Shown here: piece by piece, positions 46,673 through 57,098 of the stretch
Layout of the letters: each line of letters opens with the position of its first letter
Position numbering within the stretch: the first letter of the stretch is position 1
DNA from: Daedaleopsis sinensis
Lineage: Eukaryota > Basidiomycota > Agaricomycetes > Polyporales > Polyporaceae
Direction of reading: 5' to 3'
DNA length: 64,000 nucleotides
NCBI GenBank assembly: GCA_033807695.1
Contig: CM066305.1
Span: forward strand, 1,426,001-1,490,000
Translations under genes and position numbers: made by a program
Notes under the pieces: generated by a model
What the model was told of the DNA's origin: nothing
The model's database searches: none
Seen by the model: the letters and a program-made list of their open reading frames with translations, nothing else

Positions 46673-48013
46673 ATGCTGTCTGTCGCGTCGTCTTCTTTCA
46701 GGCTCCCAGCAGCGCGACGGTTGGCGTTTCCTCATACCGTATCGCGCCCGCTACGGTCTGTATCGAGGACGTTCGCGACTCACGCAGAGGTATGTTATCT
46801 GTGCATTGTAGTACTACACTTTGTTTCGATCATCACTCCGAAACAGGACGCCTTCCGTATTCCCATTATCGACTTCAACAAGTATCGCAACGCGGCCACA
46901 ACCGCAGAGAAGGAGCAGACGGCACAGGACGTCGTCCGGGGGTTTACTGAAGTCGGCTTCATCTACCTGAGCAACCATGGCATCCCAGACGAGACCGTTC
47001 TGCAAACGTTCCAGAAGGCATGCATGCCCGTCTGCTTGTCGTCAGATTCAGTGCTAATCCCCTGCACCGTGCAGAGTGCAGAGTTCTTCAATCTTCCAAT
47101 AGAGAAGAAGAGCGAATTAGCCTGGCGCGATCCTCGTGCGAACAGGGGCTTCGTACAAGTCGGTCGCGAGCGAGTCACCCAGTCTGCAGACACAGAAGAG
47201 ATCAGGTAGCTCCGCGAGAAGGCCCCCGACTACAAGGAGTCGATGGAGATTGGCCGGGACTGGGATAAGACGCACAAGAACCATTGGCCCCAAGAATCAG
47301 ATGCTCCAGGCTTCAAGCGGACGATGCTTCACTTCTTCCAGACATGCCATGACCTCCATGTTCTCGTTATGCGCTCGATCGCTCTGGGTCTGCGTCTAGA
47401 AGAATCATACTTCGACAGTAAGATTCACGAGCAGTATCATAACCTGCGACTGCTCTCGTACCCTCCCATCAAGACTCAGCTCTTACGTGGAGATGGACAA
47501 GCCCGAGCAGGTGCACATTCGGACTACGGCACGCTCACGCTCTTGTTCCAGGACACGGTGAGTATGATACCAACGTTGTATGGCAGTGTGCTTGGATGAC
47601 GTCTGACCTGTCGTGGTAGGTGGGCGGTCTCGAGGTCCAAAACCCGCACACAGGGCAGTTCCAGCCTGCCACACCTATTGTGAGTACTCGCAACTGCGCA
47701 TACGCGGTACCTGTGGCTCATATGATCCCAGCCTGGCACGATAGTTGTGAATGCCGGTGATCTTCTTGCGCGCTGGAGCAATGATGTCTTACGTTCAACT
47801 CTCCACCGCGTTGTCGCCCCTCCTGCCAGGGCAGTCAGCGACACTGAGGGCATCACTCCTGCGCGCCAGTCCATCGCGTTCTTTTGCAATCCCAACGGTG
47901 GTGCAGAGATTTCGTGTCTACCGACATGTGTCGTTCCCGGCAGCAAGCCGAAGTACCCACCCGTGACGACTGAGGATTACATTGTTGGGAGATTGAAGGC
48001 GACCTATGTGTAG
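46673..48013 (+). pseudogene. 2-oxoglutarate/Fe(II) oxygenase (isopenicillin-N-synthase-like), interrupted by an in-frame TAG
   Basis: Exons 46673-46789, 46847-47017 and from 47075 join in phase. The N-terminus MLSVASSSFRLPAARRLAFP is a probable mitochondrial presequence. Next come IPIIDFNKYRNAATTAEK (DIOX_N), GFIYLSNHGIPDE, SAEFFNLPIEKKSELAW and RGFVQVGRERV. At codon 141 (47207-47209) there is TAG, and the same frame then continues with strong family sequence: LREKAPDYKESMEIGRDWD, GAHSDYGTLTLLFQD (Fe ligands His and Asp), STLHRVVAPPAR (second His) and QSIAFFCNPNG (2OG-binding Ser region), to a proper stop at 48013. No GT..AG pair starting at the adjacent GT restores frame. This looks like a nonsense mutation (CAG to TAG is one change) or a sequencing error; otherwise the gene is complete. 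The substrate is unknown. Confidence 0.8.
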
Positions 48014-48512
48014 ACTAGGAGACGACTATGTGGGTTCTATGCGCCGCTTCTTGGTTCGGGGAAATATTGTAATGAGACTCCTTCTCGTTCTCGGCCCTGA
48101 GGCCTGACGCCTTATGCTATGCCTCAAGTCCTGATCGCCCTACAAAATCCGCACTGGCAGTAACAGTTACGTCGGGGACGCGTTTGATAACGCACACGTG
48201 ACTCATGTCACGTCACCGGAGCGCGTCACTGGCTTAGTCCTACTTACCTCTTACCATGAACTGAACGTAAGTCAAGGTGTTGTCGCCTAACTGACCTGTT
48301 CCTATCGGAAAGCGAGGTTCGTCACCAGATACCTACTATCCGCTATAGAAAGTGCCAACTCTAAGGGCTTCATTCAACCCGTCCGCGTCAGCTTCTATCA
48401 GCGAGGTTTGCCAACTTCATAGGTGAGGAAAATCTCACGGCGACCAGCTACTATCGAATTTCTTTGCAATGCCTACAGCTTTCCTACAGATACGGATACA
48501 TCAGCATCAATT
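48014..48512. promoter_or_regulatory. promoter region with ACGCGT, CACGTG and an embedded TGACTCA
   Basis: ACGCGT at 48178-48183 and CACGTG at 48195-48200. The latter overlaps a perfect inverted repeat ACGTGAC-TCAT-GTCACGT (48196-48213) that contains TGACTCA (48199-48205), the Gcn4/AP-1 consensus. It lies about 300 bases upstream of the FIST gene start. No gene is present in the gap. Confidence 0.5.
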
Positions 48513-50077
48513 ATGGCCCTCCATATGAGCACGATAGTCTCTCGCAAGACGACTGACATCCTAGCACACTTGTCGCAACTCAGAGCAACCGTCTCGCACC
48601 ACCCCTTGCTCTACACTATCTCAGTGTCGCAACACAGTGATAGGTCTGACCTCTCCCGGCTGGTCTCATCCGTCAAGTCACTATCAAGCAGCTCCGTGGG
48701 GTGCTTGTCTGCACCTATTCCCTCGGGACGCCCCGGCTGGCAGGAGTACACTTCGGTGTCTGTGGCTGCATTCGATGAGCAGCACGCAACCCTGTTTCGA
48801 AGCACCATTCCAGGGAGAAAGGCTGCGCAGGTCGGGCGATGGCATGCATTGCATCAGAAGGACAAGCAGCCGGATACCAGGGATTACAGTCAAGAAATTG
48901 ACTGGGAAAGCGCGCTTTCGCGGTCATATGAGAGCACTACTTTGCCGTCTGAACTTCAGGGCCTGTCGTGAGTATCCTTCTCCTGCCATCAATAGTGCGA
49001 CTGACTTGGATCTCATTGAAATACAGTCGCGAAAGTGTGGATAGCGTCATATACTTGAGCGACAATTCATCCGAAGGGTTGAGTAGCGCTCTCTCGAATT
49101 TTACATCTGCGAAGAAGGTATTTGTCTGTCGACCTAACGTCTGTGCATCAGGCTGAGGCTTAACATACTACGAAGCTAGGACTTATCACGACCTCTACGC
49201 CATTCGTTACTGGGAGGCCTTACACACTGTTTCACGACGATGCCATTCACTCCGACGGCGCTGTCGGCGTATGTCTATCCAGCCCAGCATGTGCAACACA
49301 CTCGAGCGAGTTTCCGGGGCTGGAAGCAATCACCCGCCCGATGCTAGTGACGAAGTGAGGTCGTTCACGGCTAGAATCTGGCAGTCGATATTCACCTGAT
49401 TTGCGCAGCTCAGAAGGCAACCTAGTAAATGCCTTGGATAACGCCAATCCGTCCCGACTGCTGCTACATGCTATCCAAACCCATTCCACATTTAGCGACC
49501 TAGTGGACCAGAACCTCTCGAAAGAGCTTCGCATCTACATGGGAACGTTAAAGCAGCAAGGAGGCGTACATACGGTGTGTCCGTCTGCTTCGCTGTGAAA
49601 TGCTACCAACTCTAAATAATGTATAGCTGGATCAACTATTCTACATCATGTCCGGAGATCCCTCTCGTGGATCCATAGCCTTGGACACTGATGCAGCTCC
49701 TCCAGAAGGGACGCTGGTACAGGCATGTCTTTTTTATTGTCTATGAGGGTTCGCGCTTCTGCGCATGCTCATCCCCTAGCTGGTAGATGTTTCTTCTCCC
49801 GCCGTCTTCGAATCCAGATGTCCTTGGTGGATTGCAGAGGAACGTGCCACAACGGAGCAATCTGACATTCGCTTCGATCACACTCGACGACCTGAACGCG
49901 CTTCCCGCGAATGCACCCGACCTCCAAGACTCTACAGAGACGACAGTGCTCCACGACGTGTTCCTTGCCGCATCGGAGAACGGGTGCATAGTGAGTCGGG
50001 GGACGTCGTCCTCGGGAAAGACTGAGCAGCCGTGGAAGTGCGCAGTCCCTGGGAGCATGATGGGTCTTCACTGGTAA
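48513..50077 (+). CDS. FIST-domain protein
   Basis: Start chosen at MALHMSTIVSRKTTDILAHL; an in-frame ATG at 48423 would add 30 residues with no recognisable signal. The FIST_N-type region reads HHPLLYTISVSQHSDRSDLS, SVGCLSAPIPSGRPGWQEYT and HATLFRSTIPGRKAAQVGRW. Later exons read RESVDSVIYLSDNSSEGLSS, SEGNLVNALDNANPSRLLLH, LDQLFYIMSGDPSRGSIALD and FLLPPSSNPDVLGGLQ, followed by LTFASITLDDLNALPANAPD and a C-terminus ENGCIVSRG...MMGLHW. This matches the fungal FIST proteins, relatives of the bacterial intracellular sensor domain; ligand and role are unknown. One intron near 49723 may use a GC donor, although a GT donor nine bases earlier (within ctg|gtacag) is also in frame. The region 49150-49380 is approximate. 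Confidence 0.75.
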
Positions 50078-50310
50078 CTCCTGGTTAGCATTATATCCTG
50101 CACGTAGGACACAGACAGCCGATGCCGTGAAGTACACAGTCGAGCAATGGTCTCCGACTTACGAACTACTGCCATGACTGCCTGATTTGGAAGTGTCGTG
50201 TTCTCTGACGCAAGCGCCTAATTATGTATATACACCTTGTCCTCCGCTACTGCGCTGCGCAGACCTTCTGACTGCTCATACGTCCGCCTCTACATAACAA
50301 CACATACGAC

Positions 50311-51340
50311 ATGAACCGCATATTTGGATCATCTTCGAGCAAGAAGCCCCGCCCATCTCTACAAGATGCGATTACCTCGGTCAGCGACTTCAGCTGAGCC
50401 ACAATCACATCGCAACACGCTAACGCGTCGTCGCGGACATCCCAGACGGACTCTCGAATGGCGTCCATTGAGGTAAAGATTAAGAAACTCGACGGAGAGC
50501 TTGCGCGGTACAAGGAACAGATGAGCAGGCTACGAAACGGGCCCGGCAAGGTATGTCCCACCGCTCTCTGCCATCTCTTTCGAACCCTGGATCTCCAGCT
50601 CACACGTCTTCTCCCATATCGCCGGATCTGTACAATCTCTTAAATGTCGTCTACCCATCTGAATCCTTGGAACTGTACGCGACGTAGAACGCGATCCAAG
50701 AACGCGCGCTCCGGACGCTGAAGCAGAAGAAGATGTACGAGTCGCAGCTCGCGCAGCTCACCCAGCAGACGTTCAACATGGAGTCCGCCTCTCTCGCGAC
50801 CGAGAACCTCCGGAACACGATGGCGACCGTCGACGCGATGAAGCAGGCGAACAAGGAGCTGCGCAAGCAGTATGGCAAGATCGACATTGACAAGATCGAG
50901 GTGCGTGGCCCTCTTTTCCGTGACGCTTTGTGCATGGCGTGGAAGGGAACTGAGCTGGGGCCACATGCTAGAGCGTGCACTACGACATGGAGGACCTGCT
51001 TGAGCAGGCGAATGAGATCCAGGACGCGCTGGGGCGATCGTACGCCGTGCCGGATGAGATCGACGAGGCCGATCTGCAGGCTGGTGAGTAGCGGTTCGGC
51101 AATCTACTACGTGATCTGACTTGTCCTTCAGAGCTGGATGCACTCGAACTGGACGTCGAAGAGGAGGGGCCGTCATACCTCAGCGACCTGAGCAAGGCAC
51201 CAGACTTCGTGGACGAAGCACCAGTGGAACTATCGGAGGCACGTCCGTTCACTCCTGTTTCGACCTCACTGCCCCTGACCTGACCGTGCGTGGTGTTTTA
51301 GACCCCAGAGCACAAGGAAGCGGTCAAGACTTCGGTATAG
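50311..51340 (+). CDS. VPS60: ESCRT-III accessory subunit VPS60/CHMP5
   Basis: First exon 50311-50379 reads MNRIFGSSSSKKPRPSLQDA, the family-specific start. It is followed by TDSRMASIEVKIKKLDGELA, QERALRTLKQKKMYESQLAQ, LTQQTFNMESASLATENLRN, TMATVDAMKQANKELRKQY, YDMEDLLEQANEIQDALGRS and DEIDEADLQAELDALELDV, then a C-terminus PSYLSDLSKAPDF...EAVKTSV (stop 51340). This is the SNF7 fold: a basic N-terminal helical core and an acidic autoinhibitory tail. VPS60 binds Vta1/LIP5 and tunes the Vps4 ATPase in multivesicular-body sorting. The last intron appears to use a GC donor (after ELSE). About 220 residues, normal for the family. Confidence 0.93.
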
Positions 51341-51549
51341 ACCTCGCACGGACACCTGCCCCACTCATTTGTAACATTACCGGATGTATCGCCATTGACA
51401 GACAGAATGTACGCTATTGATTATTTGTTCGCTCAACCGGTCGATCATGGCCAGCGAGGATCAGCTTGTCGTTCCGGCTCATCAAACGACAGAGCGGGGA
51501 AATAGGATGAATAGCGTAAAGCAAATACAGTAACAGGAGGGCAACATGA

Positions 51550-53988
51550 CTAGCCATATCGCTTCTCCGCGTCGTCGTCCTCTGCGAACCAATCTTGCTG
51601 TGCCCGTGTGTCCTCTACCGAGGCAATGTTGACGATCGTCGACTTGCTTTGCGAGTCTAATGAATGAGGCAATGTTTGTGAGCACAACAGCCGTAGAGAG
51701 AAAGCTCGGACCCAAACTCACAAGCTTCGAACGCCTCCACGCCGTTTTCTCGCCCAACCCCGCTCTCCTTCATGCCACCCCTGTTCAGTGTTCACGAGGA
51801 CCCCAAATGCCTTGTCAGTCACCACAGCCCACACACACATGACGGAGGAATGGAAGTACGGACCACGGCGAGCTGGGGTCGTTGCGGTGGTGCGTGTTCA
51901 CCCACACGAGGCCCGCCTCGATCGCGGCGGAGATGCGGTGCGCCCTCGAAAGGTCCTGCGTCCAGATGCCGGCGCCCAGGCCGTACTTGCACGCGTTCGC
52001 GAGCTCGACGCCTTCACGCTCGCTCTGTGCGGTCGATAAGGCCAGAAGGGCGGAAGGCAGAAGGTGCGCGGCCCGTCACAAAAGGCACCGCCCATGCGAT
52101 ACAAGCGGCTCGTTAGCGTCACAGAAGATACGAGGTATGAGGCAAAAGGCAAAGAGCCGCCCTGCACTGCGCCGGGCTCGTCCCGGGTGCTCGCCGTGGA
52201 CGACAGCGCAGGGCAGGGCAGGCGTGGAAAGGACGGGACTCACGGAGAAGCGGGCGACGACGACGACGGGGCCGAATATCTCTTCCCGCCAGAGGTCGTC
52301 GTGGGTCGGGACGTCGGTGAGCACCGTCGGGGGGAAGAACGCGCCCTGCGAGAAGTCGTAGCCGTCGAGCGGCGAGGGGCCCGTCATGCGGCGTCCGCCC
52401 GCGAGGACGGTGCCCACGCCGCGCTGCACGAGCTTCTCTATCCGCTCGAGCTGCCGCAGGGAGATCACGGTGCCCATCGTGGACTTGGGGTTGAGAGCTG
52501 CAGGGTGCACACACACGACACGACACGACGCAGGCGACCGGTCAGCATTCGTGCGTGTGGGGCGCGAACGAAAGGGGGTGACGCACGGTTCCCTATCCGA
52601 CGGGTGACGCTCTCGACCTTCTCCATGAAGAGAGCCATGAACTCGTCGTAGATCCCGTCCTGCACGACGAGCCGCGTCCCGGACACGCACGTCTGGCCCG
52701 AGGCGACGAAGCTCGCGAACGCCGCGCCGTTCGCGGCGGACTGCGCGTCCGCGTCGTCGAACACGACGATTGGAGCCTTTCCGCCGAGCTCGGCCGTGTA
52801 CTGGGCGAGGTTCGCGCCGACGATGCTGCCGATGGCCCTGCCCGTGTCCGTTCCTGCCTGCAGCATCGCGTCAGAATCGTCCCGAGCGCGGGCCCACAGG
52901 AGAGACGGACTCACGGTGATGTCGACCTTCCTGACCGTAGGGTCAGATACCAGCATCTTGCCCACGGTCCTGCCGTAGCCGGGGAGGACCTGCAGGACCC
53001 CGGGCGGAACTGCGCGATGGGCATCTGTATCCTGTGTCTCTGGACGGATGTATCATGTGGGGACGCACCTCCTGCGTTTGCCGCCATCTCCGCGAACTCG
53101 AGCACGCTGACCGGCGCGAGCTCGCTGGGCTTGACGATGACGGAGTTGCCCGCGGCCAGTGCGGGCGCAATCTTCTTCACCGCGATGAGGAGAGGATGGT
53201 TGAACGGCTGGACCCGCGACCCCGCGTATGAGTGTGTGTCACCAATGCATTTCGGTAGGGAACAGCGCGACTACTCACCGTGATCTGTGCGACGACCCCG
53301 AGCGGCACCCGCTGCACGTAGTTGAGCAGGGCTCCCTGCGTCGGCGCGACGAACGAGCTGTGCGTCCGCAGCAGCGCAGCATAGTAGTCCCTGCCCGCAT
53401 CCCGTGAACCTCTGCCCTGCACGCGCGCGATAACCCAGCAGGCGCACTCACAACCACTCCGGCAGCCGTCCGAGCTACTCCCCCGCCCGCATCCGCGTCG
53501 TCAGCGTCAGCGTCGTCCTTCCGCCCGCAGCAGAGGCGGGCCAGCGAGAGAGGACGGACCTGTGCCCGCATCTCGCGGATCGCGCGCCCGGTCTGCAGCG
53601 CCTCGAGCGTCGCGAGGTCCGGCACGCGCTCCTCGAGGTCGCGCGCGAGGTTCGAAAGCACGACCGCGCGCTGCACCGCGGGCGCGCGCGCCCACGCGCC
53701 CTCGCGGAACGCCTCGTGCGCGTTGAACACCGCGGTCTCGACGTCCGCCTGGCTCGCGGACACCACCGTGCAGAGCTCCTCGCCGCTCGCGGGGTTCGTG
53801 ATCGACAGCCTGTGCGGGGGCGCGACGTGTGAGCGGCTCGTCCCCCATCCGTACCGTGAGCAGACAACAAGGAGCAGACGGACGTACACTTCGCGCCCGT
53901 TCGCCTGCGGCAGCGGCCCGTCCGCAGCGGTGTGCGCGCAGAACGGCCCGTAGCGCGGCCGGTGCGTCTTCATGTGGATGTTCTGCAT
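51550..53988 (-). CDS. NAD(P)-dependent aldehyde dehydrogenase
   Basis: Starts MQNIHMKTHRPRYG; an intron then leads to LSITNPASGEELCTVVSASQ. ALDH landmarks follow: PFNHPLLIAVKKIAPALAAG, NSVIVKPSELAPVSVLEFAE, PPGVLQVLPGYG, the catalytic-Glu motif AELGGKAPIVVFDDADAQSA, the catalytic Cys in SGQTCVSGTRLVVQDGIYDE, EEIFGPVVVVARF, and near the end YTQSKSTIVNIASV with stop at 51550 after EKRYG. The fold and all key residues are intact, and length (about 500 residues) is normal. The substrate class cannot be named; the PFNHP and GTRLVV motifs fit fungal betaine/aminobutyraldehyde- or phenylacetaldehyde-type ALDHs. The region is noticeably GC-richer, with strong third-position G/C, than the first 50 kb. 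Confidence 0.92.
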
Positions 53989-54453
53989 GGATTAATCGGG
54001 TTCGGGGGTCCGTTCAACGGTTCGAACGGGTGGGAGCAGGGAACGTTAACTTGAATGGGAGGGGTGTCTCGGCTGGCACGTACCACTGGGTTGCGTATCC
54101 GCGGCGTCCGCATCGGATTGAGTTGTGGGGGTGGTGGACGGGAGACCTTGTTGATTCCAGGAGAGGTGCTAGCGCAGCAAGTATGCCGGTCAGAGCGGGC
54201 CAGCAGCTAGCTAGGGTGACACTTGGGTTCGCGGTGGTCGCGGAGAGACGTCAGAATGCGTAGCGCTGGAGTAGGGCCGCGTTCTTGCGCGACGCGCGCG
54301 TCTGGCGCTGACGCGCGGTCTGTCGATCGCTTCTCGAGAGGCATCGCGCGTCTCGAACGCATCTCTCGGGATAGGCTCGTAGAACGTGTGTTAACGGCAG
54401 AGATCTACGGTACAACATCTCTACGTAACCCGACCCAAAATGCACGCTCATGC
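53989..54453. other. gap between ALDH start and MET2 end
   Basis: The promoter of the ALDH gene. It contains several CGCG-rich tracts (54280-54360) but no gene that I can support. Confidence 0.5.
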
Positions 54454-56145
54454 TCATGACAAGAAACCCCGGATGGCACCGCCCACATTCTGTACATCCA
54501 GCCTGGGGGGACAGGTCAGCTCGCGGACGGCAGAGACCGTGGACATGCACTTACAGGAACGTGTCGTGGCCCCAGACGCCCCCGAGCTCGTAGTAGCTCA
54601 CCATCTGGTTGCCCGTGAGGCGCAGCGCGTCCGCGACCTCCCGCTGCTGCTCCACGGGGAACAGAATATCGCTCTGCACCCCTAGAATAAGCGTGGGGGT
54701 GTTCGCGAGCGGCCGCAGCCCCTCCGCGAGGTCCGGGAGGTGCAGAGGGGGATTCGCGGGTGGGGGATGGCTCTTCGAGTGCGACAGCAGGTGGTGGTAC
54801 TGCGCGTGCACGGGCGACGAGGGGTGTGCTGATAGACTGGGGGGCAGCGGGGGCGGGCCGGCGCGAGGGGGCGGCCGGTCGAGGCGCAGGTCGTCGAGCG
54901 CGGACGCGGTGAGGTCGAAGAGGTCCATCGCCTTGGAGATGTAGATGAGGGAGTTGGCGTCGTACTTGAGGCAGAACTCCTCCCCTTGGTGGTCCAAGTA
55001 CGTCTCGATGAGAAAATCTGGGCAGAGAGCGGGTTGGCGGGGGCGCGTTGGATTTGGCGGGTCCAGCAATGGGCGGAATTTGCGCCCGAATCGCAGGTCC
55101 CATTCGGGCCCCGAGCGGTAGGTGATAGTCGCGATTTCTGGCGGAAATGGGTTAGACTGAGGAGCGATGGACTACAGGAATGGAACTCACGTCGTGCGAG
55201 CTTCATGCCTGTGTGCGGGGGTAAGCTGTCGTAATAAAATCCATTCTTCCAGTTTGGATCTGCCATGAGAACTGACAGTAGCCTATTTCAGCATGAAAAC
55301 CGGAGACAGGAGACATGGAACTGACCACTTCGCTGAGCAAAGCGCATGGCGATGGCGCTCGGACTACTCCTCGCGGTCCCACTGATGCTGACAACCTTGC
55401 CCACGCGCTCTGGGTACAACCATCCCGCGGCGAGACTCTGCATGGCACCCATGGACGAGCCTACGCTCGCGTATAGACTGTCGATCCCCAGGTGGTCCAA
55501 TAAGCAGAACTGGGCGCGGACCATGTCAAATATTGACAGCAGAGGGAAGCGGGTGGCGTAGGCTTCTCCATTAGCTGGATCAATGGACGATGGGCCGGTA
55601 GAGCCATAGCATCCCCCCAGGACGTTCGTGCAGATGATGAAAAACTGATTGGTATCGAGCGCCTTGCCCGGACCGATGAACTTCTCCCACCAGCCGTCTG
55701 CGGGATTGAGGTCTGTGGACGCGGCATGGGAAGAGGCGGAGAGGCCGGTGTGGAGGAGGATGACGTTGTCTTTCCTTGGCGAGAGCGTGCCCCATGTCTC
55801 GTACGCAATGTCAAAGGCGGGGAGAGGATCGCCGTACACGAGAGGTAAAGGAGTTGTGTGCCGATAGACCTCGTAAGAGGCAGGATTAGGGCGGGCGTAC
55901 GGGGGTTCCGGGCCTGAGGATGCCGGGTTGCTTGAGGACAGGGGGCGGGATCGCGAGGAGATGATTCGGGATTCTCGTGCGGCATGAGCGTCGACACAGG
56001 GAAAATGGGGACGGTCTAGGGAAGAGGTGGAGGGACCGGGGGTGGAGCACTGGGATGCAGCTCGTACCGAACGGGAGACCTGGGATCTGGTGGAGGCTTT
56101 GCTGAGAACCCTGAGAGGTATTGCGCTCGCTTTGGGGACATTCAT
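54454..56145 (-). CDS. MET2: homoserine O-acetyltransferase
   Basis: Starts [20 protein letters not shown]; the first 50 residues are Ser/Arg-rich and lack acidic residues, suggesting a mitochondrial presequence. The alpha/beta-hydrolase core shows [80 protein letters not shown], the nucleophile elbow [25 protein letters not shown] (catalytic Asp) and [10 protein letters not shown] (catalytic His). The last short exon reads [15 protein letters not shown] (stop 54454). The enzyme acetylates homoserine with acetyl-CoA at the entry to methionine synthesis. A Pro/Ser-rich insertion ([15 protein letters not shown]) is present in the lid. TCACGTG lies about 260 bases upstream of the ATG. Confidence 0.94.
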
Positions 56146-57098
56146 GGTGGTGAGGGGCTGGGAAGGAGAGGGCGGCGGGAGAGGGTAGTTTTAAGCGGGG
56201 CTGGTGGGATTTGAGCGAGAATAAGTCCGGTGGGTAAGGAGATGGGAAGAGAGGATGACGAAGAAGGCCGCTCCGGCGTCGGGGAGCAGTGCCTGCGCGC
56301 GGCCATCGCAGCCATGCGCGGGGACAGCGAGGCGGACCGTGCAGAGTCGTGGCTAACTCATTTCCGTCGATGGCAAGTCGATGGCGACACCATTCGCAAC
56401 ATCAGCACGTGACCGTGTTCCGATCGCGTCCCATCGCGCGCGACGCGTTCAACCGCGGCTCGACGCGTCCTCTCGCGCGGGGCATGCATCGATGAACGCA
56501 GCACGAGTACTGCGATATTTTGCTAGATTGATGATGAGGAGGTCCACCGCGCATGGAACGTGTGCCTATACTCGAAATTAGCATCTGCCAGAGCACGGGG
56601 ACGCCTCACGACCGCCGTACGTGCAGTGCGGCGCAGAGCGGGGAGTATGCGCGAGGCGCATAGGGTGGTCTGTAGACGGCTGTCGATGACGAGGATTGGA
56701 TTGGCGTCCGTCATGCTATGGGCCCTCGATCGCACTGCACGCACCGAATCCGGTAGAGTCGAGCATCCTCGCCGCTGCCCTCCGGCGCCTGTCCTGCGCG
56801 GGCGAGGGCATTGAAAAGGACGGTGGGGACTCGGCGGAGGCCTCCCGCGTTCGCCTCGACGTCCTCGAGTGCCCGACGGATCGCAAGTCCCCAGTCGCCC
56901 GTCTCCGTGTGGCTGAGTACCAATATGGAGATTCCCACAGTCCGGCGCGCCAGTCTCAGTTCGCCTCCGCCTCCGTGCCCGCCGTCCAACCTCCATCACA
57001 GCAAACCGTTGGTCTTCGCCCTCCTCTTTCGCTCTCTCCGCGCGCGACCTGCCTTAGTGAATGTCTCTCCTCTCATCTCCCACCTCAGCAATACTATG
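56146..57098. promoter_or_regulatory. divergent promoter of MET2 and the 57.1-kb gene, with CACGTG and two ACGCGT
   Basis: CACGTG at 56406-56411 (GTCACGTGCT on the MET2 strand) and ACGCGT at 56443-56448 and 56463-56468. The CACGTG fits the Cbf1/Met4 site found upstream of sulfur amino-acid genes in yeasts. The right flank (56990-57095) is CT-rich. ORFs in this 953-base region show no gene features. Confidence 0.5.
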
